Shown piece after piece: positions 24,017 through 35,544 of a DNA stretch of 64,000 nt. Location of the stretch: contig NZ_BCSS01000003.1 of NCBI RefSeq assembly GCF_001570985.1, positions 50,221-114,220 of the forward strand. The letters are read 5' to 3'. The stretch comes from Janibacter limosus NBRC 16128 (lineage in GTDB: Bacteria > Actinomycetota > Actinomycetes > Actinomycetales > Dermatophilaceae). Every line of letters starts with the position of its first letter. Position 1 is the first letter of the stretch. The notes under the pieces were generated by a model that did not search any database, was not told the DNA's origin, and saw only the letters and a list, made by a program, of their open reading frames with translations. A program made the translations under genes and the position numbers.

Positions 24017-25330
24017 TCAGGCCCGTCGTCGCAGCAGGCCCCGCCCGGAGGCCCTGCCCGCAGGGACCGCTCCCCCGGTGAAGGTCGCCGCAAGCTGCGC
24101 GATCGCCTGCCGGAGCGGACTGTCCGGCGCGCACTCGGCGAGCGTCTGACCGGCGAGCAGGGCCGCATCCGCAGCGGCCGGGTCGTCCGGGAGGAAGGCG
24201 ACGCCGTCGACTCCTGCGAAGCGCGCCAACGACGTCTCGACGCGGCGACGCGGGTCGGAGCCCACCGACGATGCCCGCAGCCGGTTGACCACCGGCCGCG
24301 GCGGGGGCGAGGCCACCTGCCCCACGCCCTGGACGGCCCGCACCATCCGTTGCAGTCCCACGGGGTCTGCCGCTCCGACGAGCAGCAGGTCATCCGCCTC
24401 GGCCAGCCCACCCAGGGTGGTCGCATTGCGTCGCGGAGCCGCGGTGTCGTAGCTCAGCTCCTCATCGTCCTCGATGCCGAAGCCGAGGTCGAGGACGACG
24501 AACGCCGCCAGCGATCGGGAGAGCTCGATGATGTGTTCGACGGCCGCGGACCGGACCTCCGGCCAGCGGCTCGGGGTTGGGATACCGGTGAGGACCCGAA
24601 AGCGTGGCGAGACCTCGACGGCGAGTCGCGCCAGACCCATCAGGTCGAGGGTCCCGAGCTCGGAGGCTCGGGCGGCCGACGCCAGCCCGGGAGCCTCGTC
24701 GAGGACGCTCAGCAGTTGTGCGACGGCCGCACCATAGGTGTCGAGATCGATGAGGACGGTGGGCGCACCGGCTGCCGCGAGCTCGCTCGCAAGGTTGACC
24801 GCGAGCGTGCTGCGGCCGGGCGCTCCCGTGGGCCCCCAGACGGCGATGACCTGACCGCGCGCTGGCTCGACGGGTGTCGGAGGAGGCGGCGTGAGGTCGG
24901 TGACGGGCTCGATCGGCGCGGTGGGCGGATCCTCCCCGGGCCAGCCCACCTGCGCATCCGTCGCGCAGGCGGTCCGTGCGGAACGAGCGGACGTGAGCGT
25001 CGCCAGGAGATCCTCACCCGGGGTGGCGACCTGCACGTGGCGATCGACGCCGAGTTGCCGCAGACGGCGTTCCTGCCCTTCGTCCGCGGCGTGGCTCGCC
25101 CCCACGACAGCGACCCCGTGGGCACGCAGATGGGCCAACGCGTCCCGGTCGAGCCCACGCAGGTCCGCGGAGACCAGGGCCACGTCGCCAAGACCTGCGG
25201 ATGCCGCAGCAAGCAGGTCGGCGAGGTCGACGCACCGTCGACCCACGCTGACACCGGGCAGCCGGTCGACGACCTCGACCATCCGCCCCTCCCAGTCATG
25301 GGACAGAGCGGTGAGCACGGTGAGCGTCAT
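24017..25330 (-). CDS. tadZ: TadZ/CpaE-like pilus localisation ATPase
   Basis: 437 residues. An N-terminal receiver-like region (about 1-125, VALVSADLRGLDRD) and a proline-rich linker precede a MinD/ParA-type domain. The P-loop WGPTGAPGRSTLAVNLA is atypical: the signature lysine is absent and the usual GK(T/S) is GRS. Switch-like segments TVLIDLDTYGAAVAQL and AFVVLDLGFG follow. TadZ/CpaE proteins position the Tad apparatus and often have atypical Walker motifs. The start overlaps the end of rcpC by one base, matching the cpaB-cpaE order of Tad loci; tadA would normally follow but is 21 kb away, and a terminator closes this unit instead. Confidence 0.85.
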   Translation of the reverse strand: MTLTVLTALSHDWEGRMVEVVDRLPGVSVGRRCVDLADLLAAASAGLGDVALVSADLRGLDRDALAHLRAHGVAVVGASHAADEGQERRLRQLGVDRHVQVATPGEDLLATLTSARSARTACATDAQVGWPGEDPPTAPIEPVTDLTPPPPTPVEPARGQVIAVWGPTGAPGRSTLAVNLASELAAAGAPTVLIDLDTYGAAVAQLLSVLDEAPGLASAARASELGTLDLMGLARLAVEVSPRFRVLTGIPTPSRWPEVRSAAVEHIIELSRSLAAFVVLDLGFGIEDDEELSYDTAAPRRNATTLGGLAEADDLLLVGAADPVGLQRMVRAVQGVGQVASPPPRPVVNRLRASSVGSDPRRRVETSLARFAGVDGVAFLPDDPAAADAALLAGQTLAECAPDSPLRQAIAQLAATFTGGAVPAGRASGRGLLRRRA

Positions 25331-26013
25331 CAGTCCTTCTTCTCCGGGCTGCCGGCCTCGATGACGAGCTTGATCGGGTGGTCCTTGTCGTCCAGGGACA
25401 GCAGATCGGCCACGAGGTCCTTGGGGACGACGAGGATGGCTGCGGACCCATTGCCCGTCCCCATGACGCCTCCCGAGGACTTCGGCAGCGCATGGACCGT
25501 GACCCGGCGAGCGAAGACCTCGTAGGTCGGACGTTCGCGCGAGCGCCGGCCATCCGAGGCCGACGGCATCGTGGGCGCCAGCACGGTGACCCGCGAGCCC
25601 TTGGTCAGGTTGGTCAGCGACACGGGGTCGACCCGCACCGGCACACGTTGCACCTCGAGGTCGAGCGGGCTGACGATCGCGGACCGAGGCAACAGCTCAC
25701 CCGCGCGCAGCTCACGGTCGATGACCGCTCCATCGGGCAGCGCCTGCTCGGAGCTCAGGTATCGGCTCGCTCCGTCTCCCAGCTGGACGTCCACCCTCGT
25801 GAGGTCACTCTCGGCGATCGACTCGCCGGGTGTGAGCGTCGTGCTGGCCGCCCAGACACCCACACGGTCATCGGCTGCGCGGAAGGCCAGGGCCCCGATG
25901 ATCACGGACAGGAGCACCAGCAGGATGCCGATGAGCAGGCGGGTGTCCTTCCACGACGGCGTGGTCAACCGTCGGGCGGTGGGCGTGGGCAGGGAGCTCA
26001 CGAGACTCCTCAC
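25330..26013 (-). CDS. rcpC: SAF-domain pilus protein RcpC/CpaB
   Basis: 227 residues from GTG at 26013. One N-terminal membrane segment (LLIGILLVLLSVIIGALAF) anchors the protein; a SAF domain follows (TTLTPGESIAESDLTRVDV and a beta-rich core with AGELLPRSAI) and then an RcpC-type region. RcpC/CpaB assembles at the outer side of the Tad machinery. It is the first gene of the rcpC-tadZ pair and diverges from a small HTH gene 118 bases away. The alternative, a flagellar FlgA-type SAF protein, is excluded by the tadZ neighbour. Confidence 0.85.
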   Translation of the reverse strand: MRSLVSSLPTPTARRLTTPSWKDTRLLIGILLVLLSVIIGALAFRAADDRVGVWAASTTLTPGESIAESDLTRVDVQLGDGASRYLSSEQALPDGAVIDRELRAGELLPRSAIVSPLDLEVQRVPVRVDPVSLTNLTKGSRVTVLAPTMPSASDGRRSRERPTYEVFARRVTVHALPKSSGGVMGTGNGSAAILVVPKDLVADLLSLDDKDHPIKLVIEAGSPEKKD

Positions 26014-26131
26014 GAGTCGATGTCTGGGTCACCAGCATCATGCACCGATGGCGGCCTGCTCGCCCGGTGATCATCCACAGGGCCACGGTCGGTGCTCCGA
26101 CCTCGTGCCGCTCGGTGGCAGACTTGCCCCC

Positions 26132-26347
26132 ATGGCTCGCAGATTCGTTCCGCTCACCGAGGTCTCCGAGGTCCTCGGCGTGTCGGCCGCACAGACCTAC
26201 GCCCTCGTGCGCAGCGGCGAGCTCCCCGCCATCAAGGTGGGTGGCCGCGGTCAGTGGCGGGTCGAGGTCGATCAGCTCGATGCCTACATCGAGCGCATGT
26301 ACGCCCAGACGCGGGAGTTCGTCCAGCGCGGCGGCGCGGAGGACTGA
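26132..26347 (+). CDS. small MerR-like/excisionase-family HTH protein
   Basis: 71 residues. The fold is a single winged helix: FVPLTEVSEVLGVSAAQTYALVRSGELPAIKVGGRGQWR is recognisable in parts as helix-turn-helix (VLGVSAAQTYALVRSG) plus wing (IKVGGRGQWRV), then a short acidic/basic tail. This is the HTH_17 fold shared by phage excisionases and the developmental regulator BldC. No integrase or att site is near, so a chromosomal regulator is more likely than an excisionase. Divergent from rcpC, and convergent with the next gene. It could control the adjacent Tad genes or the LysM promoter with its phased repeats; this is inference. Confidence 0.8.
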   Translation: MARRFVPLTEVSEVLGVSAAQTYALVRSGELPAIKVGGRGQWRVEVDQLDAYIERMYAQTREFVQRGGAED

Positions 26348-26361
26348 TCCGCCCACGCTGC

Positions 26362-26901
26362 TCAGGATGAGCTGATGAGTGCGACCGCGGCGAAGGGGAT
26401 GACCCGCTCGCCTCGGATGTTCTCGGCCCGGCGCGGGCTGTCCAGAGGGTGCTCGGTGATGTCGAGAGCGTCCGCCCCGACGCCATCGATCGTGCCGTGC
26501 ACCGCGCCACCGTCGACATCGATGACTGCGACGGCACGTCGGTCACGACTGATGCCGCGCACTGCCGACCCGATCCCGAACCGTCGGGCTCGGCTGTCAT
26601 CGCGCGGACGACCGAGCCCGGAGATGGCGAGCACGGCAGCGGTGGAGACCAACAGCTGACGACCGCCGTCCTCGACGAGGAACAACCAGCCGTCACCGGA
26701 GTCGTCAAGGCGGCCACGGGCGACTGAACCGCCCTGCAGGCGCACCACGAGCGCCGACCCCACGGCCCCCGCTGCTCGCTCACCGAGCGTGATCTTGGAT
26801 CGCTCGGTCCTGGTGCGCTCGGCCACCTCGGCGTCCAGCTCGAGCCGCGTCTGGGCAGCCACCTGTGCCTCGAGGTCGTCAAAGAGCCGGTCCCAGCGCA
26901 T
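26362..26901 (-). CDS. conserved hypothetical protein with N-terminal coiled coil
   Basis: 179 residues. The first 40 residues are a charged helix (DDLEAQVAAQTRLELDAEVAERT) followed by a beta-rich region with repeated glycine turns (VRLQGGSVARGRL, VEDGGRQLLVSTAAVLAI, IDVDGGAVHGTIDGVGADA). The second half ends in VIPFAAVALISSS. The pattern fits a small, soluble actinobacterial family of unknown function. Convergent with the HTH gene 14 bases away. No motif suggests an enzyme. Confidence 0.7.
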   Translation of the reverse strand: MRWDRLFDDLEAQVAAQTRLELDAEVAERTRTERSKITLGERAAGAVGSALVVRLQGGSVARGRLDDSGDGWLFLVEDGGRQLLVSTAAVLAISGLGRPRDDSRARRFGIGSAVRGISRDRRAVAVIDVDGGAVHGTIDGVGADALDITEHPLDSPRRAENIRGERVIPFAAVALISSS

Positions 26902-26980
26902 CCACCCAATCTAGGCCGGTCCGAGATCCTGCGCCGAGCGGCTCTTGTCACACATCACCTGGCATGGTTTGCTATGGATC

Positions 26981-27010
26981 ACCATCAAACAACACCAAAC
27001 GACATCAAAG
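26981..27010 (+). repeat. three 10-bp phased direct repeats before the LysM gene
   Basis: The units ACCATCAAAC, AACACCAAAC and GACATCAAAG stand in tandem, each with CAAA(C/G) on a 10-base period, that is on one face of the helix. They lie 30-60 bases before the LysM-protein start in an otherwise GC-rich region. Head-to-tail binding of a small HTH protein is conceivable but unproven. Confidence 0.55.
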
Positions 27011-27039
27011 AATGTCCTGGACGCCAAAGGAGCTGCGAC

Positions 27040-27876
27040 ATGCGACGCACACAGATGACGGTGCTCTCCGCAGCTGCCCTGCCCGGGGGCCTGGCTCTCA
27101 CGGCCTCCTTGACGACCGGCGGCTGCCGGGTCCTTGCCGACGGCGTGGCACCCGGCGGCGATCCCGCCGCTGCGGTCGTCGGACTGGCCAGCCTCGTGGC
27201 AGCGCTCATCGTCGGATGGCTGACGCTCACTCTGCTCCTGGCTCTCATCGCCCTCCTGCCCGGCCAGATCGGACGGTGGGCGCTGCGGCTGCGCGACCGC
27301 GTCACCCCCACGATCGTGCGTCGATGGGCCGCGATCGTCTTGGGCGCCTCGATGACGGCCGCCGCCCTGCCGGGCACCTCGGTCGCGGCCTCCGTCCGGA
27401 CCACTCACGTCGGCGCCGGCGCCGTCGGGCCCGGGTGGGACCCGACAGCCACGACCTCGACCAGCGAGACCACGCCGGGACTCACGACCGCACCCACGGA
27501 TGTCCCCTCCCCGGGATGGGGTCCCACTGTCACGTCGCAGTCCAGCGGGTCCCCGAGGGCAGTACCCGGATGGACCCCCCGACGACCACCCGCCCGACAT
27601 CGCACCGATCCGCGCCTGCTCACCGGCAACCACCGCCACGACCACGGCAATGAGATCGTCGTCCGTCGTGGCGACACCCTCTGGTCCATCGCTGCAGCGC
27701 ACCTCGGACAGGACGCCACCGATGCCGAGATCGCCCGGGCCTGGCCCCGGTGGCACGCCGCCAACGCGGAGCGCATCGGCGCCGACCCGCACTTCCTGCT
27801 CCCAGGAACCCGCCTCACTCCACCAACCCACCACCACGACCCGTCGGCGACCCCGACCACCAAGGGGACACGATGA
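27040..27876 (+). CDS. membrane protein with C-terminal LysM domain
   Basis: 278 residues. ATG at 27040 has a good site AAAGGAG seven bases upstream. Two membrane segments (AAVVGLASLVAALIVGWLTL continuing to ALLPG, and AAIVLGASMTAAALPG) are followed by a low-complexity Thr/Pro/Ser region and a LysM module (NEIVVRRGDTLWSIAAAHLG, ending in HFLLPGTRLTPP) that would bind peptidoglycan outside the membrane. The C-terminus is a His/Pro/Thr tail. No catalytic wall-hydrolase domain is present, so it probably positions or senses wall material. The stop overlaps the start of the next gene. Confidence 0.8.
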   Translation: MRRTQMTVLSAAALPGGLALTASLTTGGCRVLADGVAPGGDPAAAVVGLASLVAALIVGWLTLTLLLALIALLPGQIGRWALRLRDRVTPTIVRRWAAIVLGASMTAAALPGTSVAASVRTTHVGAGAVGPGWDPTATTSTSETTPGLTTAPTDVPSPGWGPTVTSQSSGSPRAVPGWTPRRPPARHRTDPRLLTGNHRHDHGNEIVVRRGDTLWSIAAAHLGQDATDAEIARAWPRWHAANAERIGADPHFLLPGTRLTPPTHHHDPSATPTTKGTR

Positions 27877-28400
27877 CCGCCACACCACAGCTCCAGGTCC
27901 TGCCGGCACCTCGACACTGTCCCCCGGGAGTGCCCCTGCCCACCCACGCCCAGGGCCGCGAAGAGCGCGCCCGAGCTGTCACTCCCTACGTCCAGGACGC
28001 CCTCGCCGTTGACTTCACGGCCGAGGCCGACGAGCCGAGCTTCGCCCCCCGGACTCCCCGCGCCGCCGACCTACCAGATCCTCGCGACTGGGCCGCCCAC
28101 ATCGCTCAGGGCCTCGTCGAGGTCATGCACGGGGTCCGCCCCCCGAGCCAGGTCATGCGGTGGACCCACCCCGAGGTCTACGCCGTGGTCGCCCGTCGGG
28201 GTTCACGCGCAGCCCGCCGCCGGGTCGCCCCGGGATCGGCACACCGCACGCGCGTGATCCGAGTGCACCTGTGCGAGCCGGCGCCGCACGTCATCGAGGC
28301 TTCGGTCGTCCTGGTCGACGGCGGGCGGGTCCGTGCTCTCGCCCTGCGTCTGGTCGCCCGCGATCGACGGTGGATCGTCGAGGCACTCCAGGTCGGCTGA
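27873..28400 (+). CDS. Rv3235-like protein (DUF6459 family)
   Basis: 175 residues. The N-terminal 70 residues are proline-rich and probably disordered; the C-terminal domain (WAAHIAQGLVEVMHGVRPPS, QVMRWTHPEVYAVVARRG, then VIRVHLCEPAPHVIEASVVL and RRWIVEALQVG) matches the actinobacterial Rv3235/DUF6459 family found next to secA. Its role is not established. It overlaps the LysM gene by four bases and ends in front of a terminator shared with convergent secA. No membrane segment. Confidence 0.82.
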   Translation: MTATPQLQVLPAPRHCPPGVPLPTHAQGREERARAVTPYVQDALAVDFTAEADEPSFAPRTPRAADLPDPRDWAAHIAQGLVEVMHGVRPPSQVMRWTHPEVYAVVARRGSRAARRRVAPGSAHRTRVIRVHLCEPAPHVIEASVVLVDGGRVRALALRLVARDRRWIVEALQVG

Positions 28401-28404
28401 GCCG

Positions 28405-28445
28405 ACATCGGCCCGGGATCCTCGTGAGAGGTCCCGGGCCGATGT
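28405..28445. terminator. bidirectional terminator between the Rv3235-like gene and secA
   Basis: ACATCGGCCCGGGA pairs perfectly with TCCCGGGCCGATGT (14 bp) around a 13-base loop. It sits between two convergent stops. Confidence 0.85.
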
Positions 28446-28460
28446 GGTGACGCCACCGCG

Positions 28461-31250
<2,790 letters not shown>

Positions 31251-31366
31251 GAAACTGAACTCCTGACGTGGTCTATCCGGGCACGGCAGAGCACCGCTGC
31301 CCGAAACAGTCTGCTCACAGGCTAATCGTTTGCACGGTCCTCGACGGACGGGGCACCCTGACCCCC

Positions 31367-32524
31367 ATGAACGAGCGGGTCGTACGAGCGGTTCCCTCCG
31401 GCATCTTTCCGCAGGTCGTCCCCGTCCTCGGGGACGACCGGATCCGGCTGCGGGCCATGTCAGAGGTGGACCTGCCCCTCGTCGTCGAGCAGAGCCATGA
31501 CCCCGACAGCGTCCGGTGGACCACCGTCCCCCGGCCCTACGACCTGGACACCGCCCGTGCCTTCCTCTCGCTCCACACCGAGGGCTGGGCCGACGCCGCA
31601 GGGACCAAGCACTGGGCGATCGAGGTGCTGCCCCACGATACGGCCGGCGGACTTCCCTTCGCCGGGATCATCGATCTGAGGCCGGATGCGAAGGGAGGGG
31701 CCTGGGAGACCGGCTTCGTCCTGCACCCGGGTGCGCGCGGGCGAGGTGTCATGTCGACTGCGCTCCGGCTGGCCGCCACGTGGGCCTTCGACCACGGGGC
31801 GCCGAGCCTTTACTGGTTCGCCGAACGCGGCAATTTCGCGTCCTGGCGAGTGGCGCACGCCTGCGGGTTCACTCTCCACTCGACCCTGCCCCACCGCCTC
31901 GCCGCTCGCGATGGGTCCGGCACCGACGCTTGGGTCGCCTCGCTGCTGCCGGACCAGCCGATGCTGCCCGCGACCGCGTGGATCGAGTCGCCGCTCATCC
32001 AGGACGACGGCCTGCGGTTGCGTGCGATCCGCGACGACGACACGGCGATCGCGGAGCCGCACGACCACCCGCCACACTTCCTGCCGGCACGTGCGGTGCC
32101 GACACCGCAGACCTTCGACGACTGGCTGCTGCGTCGGCGTGAGGGCATGTCCTTGGGGAGGAGCATCAACTGGTGCATCGCTGACACGACGACGGATGAG
32201 GCGCTCGGCGAGGTCTTGATCTTCGTCCATGACGGCACGCTCGCCGCGGGTGGGACGGCGGAGCTCGGCTACGCGATCCGGCCCAGCGCCCGGGGTCGTG
32301 GTCTTGCTCGGCAGGCGGCGCGACTGGCAGCCGACCACGCTCTGCGGCCGGTGGCCGAAGGCGGTCGAGGACTACGGCGACTCGTGGCCCGGACTGCTGC
32401 GGACAACGAGGCGAGCAACCGGGTCCTGCGCGGCGCGGGCTTTTCAGTATGGGGACGCGAAGAGGCTGCTGACGCACCCGGCGGAGGCGTCGGGCCGGCG
32501 ACCCATTGGGAGCGGCTCTCCTGA
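31367..32524 (+). CDS. tandem GNAT-domain N-acetyltransferase
   Basis: 385 residues with two GNAT domains fused head to tail. Domain 1 (about 20-195) has the acetyl-CoA loop [12 protein letters not shown]; domain 2 (about 205-385) has [14 protein letters not shown] and the typical [13 protein letters not shown] tail. Each begins with a RimJ/RimL-like R(I/L)RLRA(M/I) strand, so a duplication is likely. The acceptor substrate cannot be predicted. The ATG at 31367 is the first good start after the divergent secA promoter. The stop is adjacent to the convergent YcaQ-like stop. Confidence 0.82.
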   Translation: MNERVVRAVPSGIFPQVVPVLGDDRIRLRAMSEVDLPLVVEQSHDPDSVRWTTVPRPYDLDTARAFLSLHTEGWADAAGTKHWAIEVLPHDTAGGLPFAGIIDLRPDAKGGAWETGFVLHPGARGRGVMSTALRLAATWAFDHGAPSLYWFAERGNFASWRVAHACGFTLHSTLPHRLAARDGSGTDAWVASLLPDQPMLPATAWIESPLIQDDGLRLRAIRDDDTAIAEPHDHPPHFLPARAVPTPQTFDDWLLRRREGMSLGRSINWCIADTTTDEALGEVLIFVHDGTLAAGGTAELGYAIRPSARGRGLARQAARLAADHALRPVAEGGRGLRRLVARTAADNEASNRVLRGAGFSVWGREEAADAPGGGVGPATHWERLS

Positions 32525-33718
32525 TCAGGGCCCGACGACGTCGGTGAGACCCAACCAGGTCGCCATCTGCCGGAGCTCCTCGCCCAGCTCCCGCGCATCG
32601 TCGACTCCCCCTCGGCCCGGCTCCCACGTGACCTGCCGAGCCAGCAGCACACCCGCAGACCGGTCCGCCTTGAGATCCACCCGACCGATGAGGTCGTCGC
32701 CGAGCAGGAAGGGCAGCACGTAGTAGCCGTGCACACGCTTGGCTGCCGGTGTGTAGATCTCGATGCGGTAGTGGAAGTCGAAGAGACGCTCCACCCGCGG
32801 CCGACACCACACCATGCTGTCGAAGGGAGACAACAGCGCCCTGGCCTGCACCGCCCTGGGCCGCCGGGCGTCGACGTGCAGCCACGCGGGCCGGGACCAG
32901 CCCTGCACCGCCACCGGCTCCAGCGCCCCGGTCTGCTCGAGAGTGTCGATCGCCGGTCGGACGTGCCGGCGCTCCAGCCTGAAGTAGTCGGCGAGGTCGG
33001 ACTCCGTCGCCACGCCCATGGCCAGACCGGAGATGCGGACCAGCTCGACATAGGCGTCCGGCTCCGAGGGTCGGGCAGCCGGATCGAGCCAGACGTGCGC
33101 ATCCGCCGGCGGCACGACCCGCTCCAGCGCGGCGTACCGGCGCTCGAACTGGGGGGTGCGTCCCGCGGAGGAGATCTCGCCGGCCCAGAAGAGGTACTCG
33201 AGTGCGTGCTTGGCCACCGACCAGTTCCAGCCCCAGTGCTCTCGCTCCCCCTCCCGCGTGTGGCCGAGAGCAGCCTCCAGCTCACGCGTGGTCCGAGGTC
33301 GCCCTCCTCGGACCTCTGCACGGACGGCAGCAACCACCTCGGGATGCTCTCCGGCCACCTGCTGCATGCCGCCCCAGGAGCCGTCGAGAGCCCGCCTCAT
33401 CCGCGGGTGCTCCATGAGCGGCCAGGTGCTCGGCGGCATCAGACTCGCCTCGTGCGCCCAGTACTCCACGAGCCGCCGTGGTGCCCGGTCGCGCATCCGG
33501 TCCAACAGCCCGGTGTCGTAGGGCCCAAGTCGAGAGAAGAACGGGAGGTACTGGCTGCGGGCCAGCACGTTGACGCTGTCGATCTGCACCAGCCCTACCG
33601 TGTCGACCACGCGCTGCAGATCTCGTGTCGTCGGCCCGTGCTGCGGCCTCGGCCGCGCCAGCCCCTGCGCAGCGATCGCGATCCTGCGGGCGGCTCCCGG
33701 TGTCAGTGTGCGAGTCAC
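32525..33718 (-). CDS. YcaQ-like winged-helix DNA glycosylase family protein
   Basis: About 397 residues from GTG at 33718. The family signature near residue 45, VQIDSVNVLARSQYLPFF with the catalytic Gln-x-Asp, and the tandem winged-helix regions (ELEAALGH; DLADYFRLERRHVRPAID) match the HTH_42/YcaQ-AlkZ group, which unhooks DNA interstrand crosslinks. Later conserved pieces are LLSPFDSMVWCRPRVERLF and YVLPFLLGDDLIGRVDLKAD. The role in DNA repair follows from the family. It is convergent with the GNAT gene, and a hairpin repeat separates its start from hpf. Confidence 0.85.
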   Translation of the reverse strand: MTRTLTPGAARRIAIAAQGLARPRPQHGPTTRDLQRVVDTVGLVQIDSVNVLARSQYLPFFSRLGPYDTGLLDRMRDRAPRRLVEYWAHEASLMPPSTWPLMEHPRMRRALDGSWGGMQQVAGEHPEVVAAVRAEVRGGRPRTTRELEAALGHTREGEREHWGWNWSVAKHALEYLFWAGEISSAGRTPQFERRYAALERVVPPADAHVWLDPAARPSEPDAYVELVRISGLAMGVATESDLADYFRLERRHVRPAIDTLEQTGALEPVAVQGWSRPAWLHVDARRPRAVQARALLSPFDSMVWCRPRVERLFDFHYRIEIYTPAAKRVHGYYVLPFLLGDDLIGRVDLKADRSAGVLLARQVTWEPGRGGVDDARELGEELRQMATWLGLTDVVGP

Positions 33719-33752
33719 ACTCCCAGACTGCCGCACCCCACCGACAACCTGT

Positions 33753-33822
33753 CCCGACTCATGGGCGAAGCCCGGCCGAAGGACCGCCCGCGAGGGGTGG
33801 TCGTCCGAGCCGGGCTTCGTCC
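33753..33822 (-). repeat. hairpin repeat, copy 1 (putative hpf terminator)
   Basis: Read on the minus strand downstream of hpf: GGACGAAGCC, stem CGAAGCCCGGC (11 bp) with a 32-base partly self-paired loop, the matching arm GCCGGGCTTCG, then the tail GCCCATGAGTCGGG. A second copy with the same head, stem type and tail lies at 54880-54946 after fbiA. Confidence 0.65.
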
Positions 33823-33885
33823 TGTGGGGGCGTTCGGCCTTCATCCGCGCCCCAGCCACAGGTGTGTGGTCGGGGCATGGATCAC

Positions 33886-34539
33886 TCACCCCACCGGCAC
33901 GGTCTCCTCGACCTCGGTGCCGTTGACGTGCTCCTGGACATCGAGGTGGATGACGCCGTAGGACCAGCCGCGTCGGCGGTAGACGACGCTCGGGCGGCCG
34001 TTGTCGGAGTCGTGGAAGAGGAAGAAGTCGTGTCCGACGAGCTCCATGCGGCGCACGGCCTCGGCCAGCTGCATCGGCGCCGACTCGTGCACCTTTTCGC
34101 GGACCTCGATCGGGCTGTCGCCGATCGTTCCGAACGGATCGGGCTCCTCCGCGGAGTCCTCTGCGGGCAGGTCGGTCGCGAGCGGCTCGGTCAGCTCCGC
34201 GGTCGCCTCAGCGACCGACGTGCGACGCCGGCCACGGAGGACATTGCGCTTGTCGTGTGCTCGGCGCAGTCGCTCCAGGAGCTTCTCGACGGCGAGGTCG
34301 ACGGCGGCTTGGCGGTCGTCGTGACAGGCCTCTGCACGGATCACGGGGCCCTTGGAGCGGCAGGTGATCTCGACACGCTCGCTGGCCTTGGAGCGGCGTG
34401 GATTGGGCTCGTGACTCACCATGACCTCGATCCGCTGGACGCGGGGATCGAGTTGCGGGACCTTCGACAACTTCGTGTCGAGGTACTCGCGCAGTCGATC
34501 GGAGACGTTGACATTGCGTCCGGTGATGGCAATTTCCAC
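33886..34539 (-). CDS. hpf: long-form ribosome hibernation promoting factor HPF
   Basis: 217 residues. The N-terminal domain (about 1-100, MEIAITGRNVNVSDRLREYL) binds the 30S decoding region and silences ribosomes in stasis; a charged linker leads to the C-terminal dimerisation domain (about 155-215, FFLFHDSDNGRPSVVYRRRG) that joins two ribosomes into 100S particles. The presence of both domains makes it the long form. GTG start at 34539 has AGGAGG six bases upstream. The position after secA matches Rv3241c. Upstream of it is comF with its own terminator. Confidence 0.93.
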   Translation of the reverse strand: MEIAITGRNVNVSDRLREYLDTKLSKVPQLDPRVQRIEVMVSHEPNPRRSKASERVEITCRSKGPVIRAEACHDDRQAAVDLAVEKLLERLRRAHDKRNVLRGRRRTSVAEATAELTEPLATDLPAEDSAEEPDPFGTIGDSPIEVREKVHESAPMQLAEAVRRMELVGHDFFLFHDSDNGRPSVVYRRRGWSYGVIHLDVQEHVNGTEVEETVPVG

Positions 34540-34659
34540 GGAGTCCTCCTGGGGACGTCGGTGATGCGAGTTGTCACGCCTGGCGAGGGCGTCGTGACCG
34601 GAGCATCACCTCCCGAGGGGGACGTGCGATCGTCGCGGGCTGCCGCCCGAGGACGTGGA

Positions 34660-34703
34660 GGGCCCCTGCTCCGCACCGGCTCTTCCGGTCGAGTGAGGGG
34701 CCC
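34660..34703 (-). terminator. terminator of comF
   Basis: GGGCCCCT pairs with AGGGGCCC around a loop that itself contains ACCGG/CCGGT. It lies just after the comF stop on the minus strand, before the hpf promoter region. Confidence 0.6.
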
Positions 34704-34714
34704 ATGACGACACG

Positions 34715-35458
34715 TTAGTCCGAGGACGGACATAAAGGTAGGGCGAGCGTGGCCGACCTTCGCTGCGTGACCATGCAGACGGCCATCCCCACGCGCCGCG
34801 CCCCCGCGGCCTGCAGTGCACGCTGGCCTTCACTGAGCGTTGCCCCTGAGGTGAGGACGTCGTCGACGAGCACGCAGTCCCGTCCCTGCACCCTCTCCAC
34901 CTGCCGCACCTGCATGGCCGACCTCAGGTTGGCCTGGCGCCCGGACCGGTCCAGACCTGCTTGGTCGGCTGTGCCGTGGGCCATCGTCAGAGCGGGGGCC
35001 ACGGCGACTGCCGGGCCCAGGATCCTGGCGACCCGCCTGGTCAGCACCAGCATCGGACGATCGCCGCGTTGACGTACCGCTGCCGGTGACGACGGGATCG
35101 GGACGAGCAGGATGGGTTGTTGGCGACCCGCGTCGGGATCGGCCGCGACCGCACGTCCCACCGAGTCCGCGAGCAGACGCGCGAGAGGACCCGTCAGGTC
35201 GCGTCGTCCGCCGTCCTTGAAGGACTTCATGAGCCGGGCAGACACCCCTGCATAACGAAGCGTCCCCGAGCACCCCGGCCAGCCCGGCGGAACCGGGCTG
35301 GGCGCCACTGCCCCGAGCTGGGACAGCGCCAGCCCTGCCAGCTCTTCACGACAGGTCGGGCAGATCGAGGGCCCCGGCCGGCTGCAGCCTGCACAACTGA
35401 GCGGCAGGACGAGGTCCAATGCTGAGCTGAGCACCCGACCGATCTGTGCAGCGTCCAC
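34715..35458 (-). CDS. comF: ComF-family phosphoribosyltransferase-like protein
   Basis: 247 residues. The N-terminus has a four-cysteine zinc finger (CAGCSRPGPSICPTC) and the C-terminus the PRPP-binding loop CVLVDDVLTSGATL of type I phosphoribosyltransferases, together the ComFC arrangement. ComFC takes part in DNA uptake in naturally competent bacteria, but is conserved in many actinobacteria with no known competence. GTG start at 35458. Position between hpf and lpqB corresponds to Rv3242c. No other competence gene is in the window. Confidence 0.87.
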   Translation of the reverse strand: MDAAQIGRVLSSALDLVLPLSCAGCSRPGPSICPTCREELAGLALSQLGAVAPSPVPPGWPGCSGTLRYAGVSARLMKSFKDGGRRDLTGPLARLLADSVGRAVAADPDAGRQQPILLVPIPSSPAAVRQRGDRPMLVLTRRVARILGPAVAVAPALTMAHGTADQAGLDRSGRQANLRSAMQVRQVERVQGRDCVLVDDVLTSGATLSEGQRALQAAGARRVGMAVCMVTQRRSATLALPLCPSSD

Positions 35459-35544
35459 GAGATCAGTCTCGCCGGCCCACGGCGCTGAGCACCCTCGTGG
35501 TCACGTCCGGTGGACGACCTCGACCGGTCAGTACCGGCTGTGGA

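Noticed and set aside
26132..26347. Excisionase gene as a sign of an integrated mobile element
   Set aside because: No integrase, attachment repeats, tRNA or change in composition is nearby; the same HTH fold is used by chromosomal regulators.
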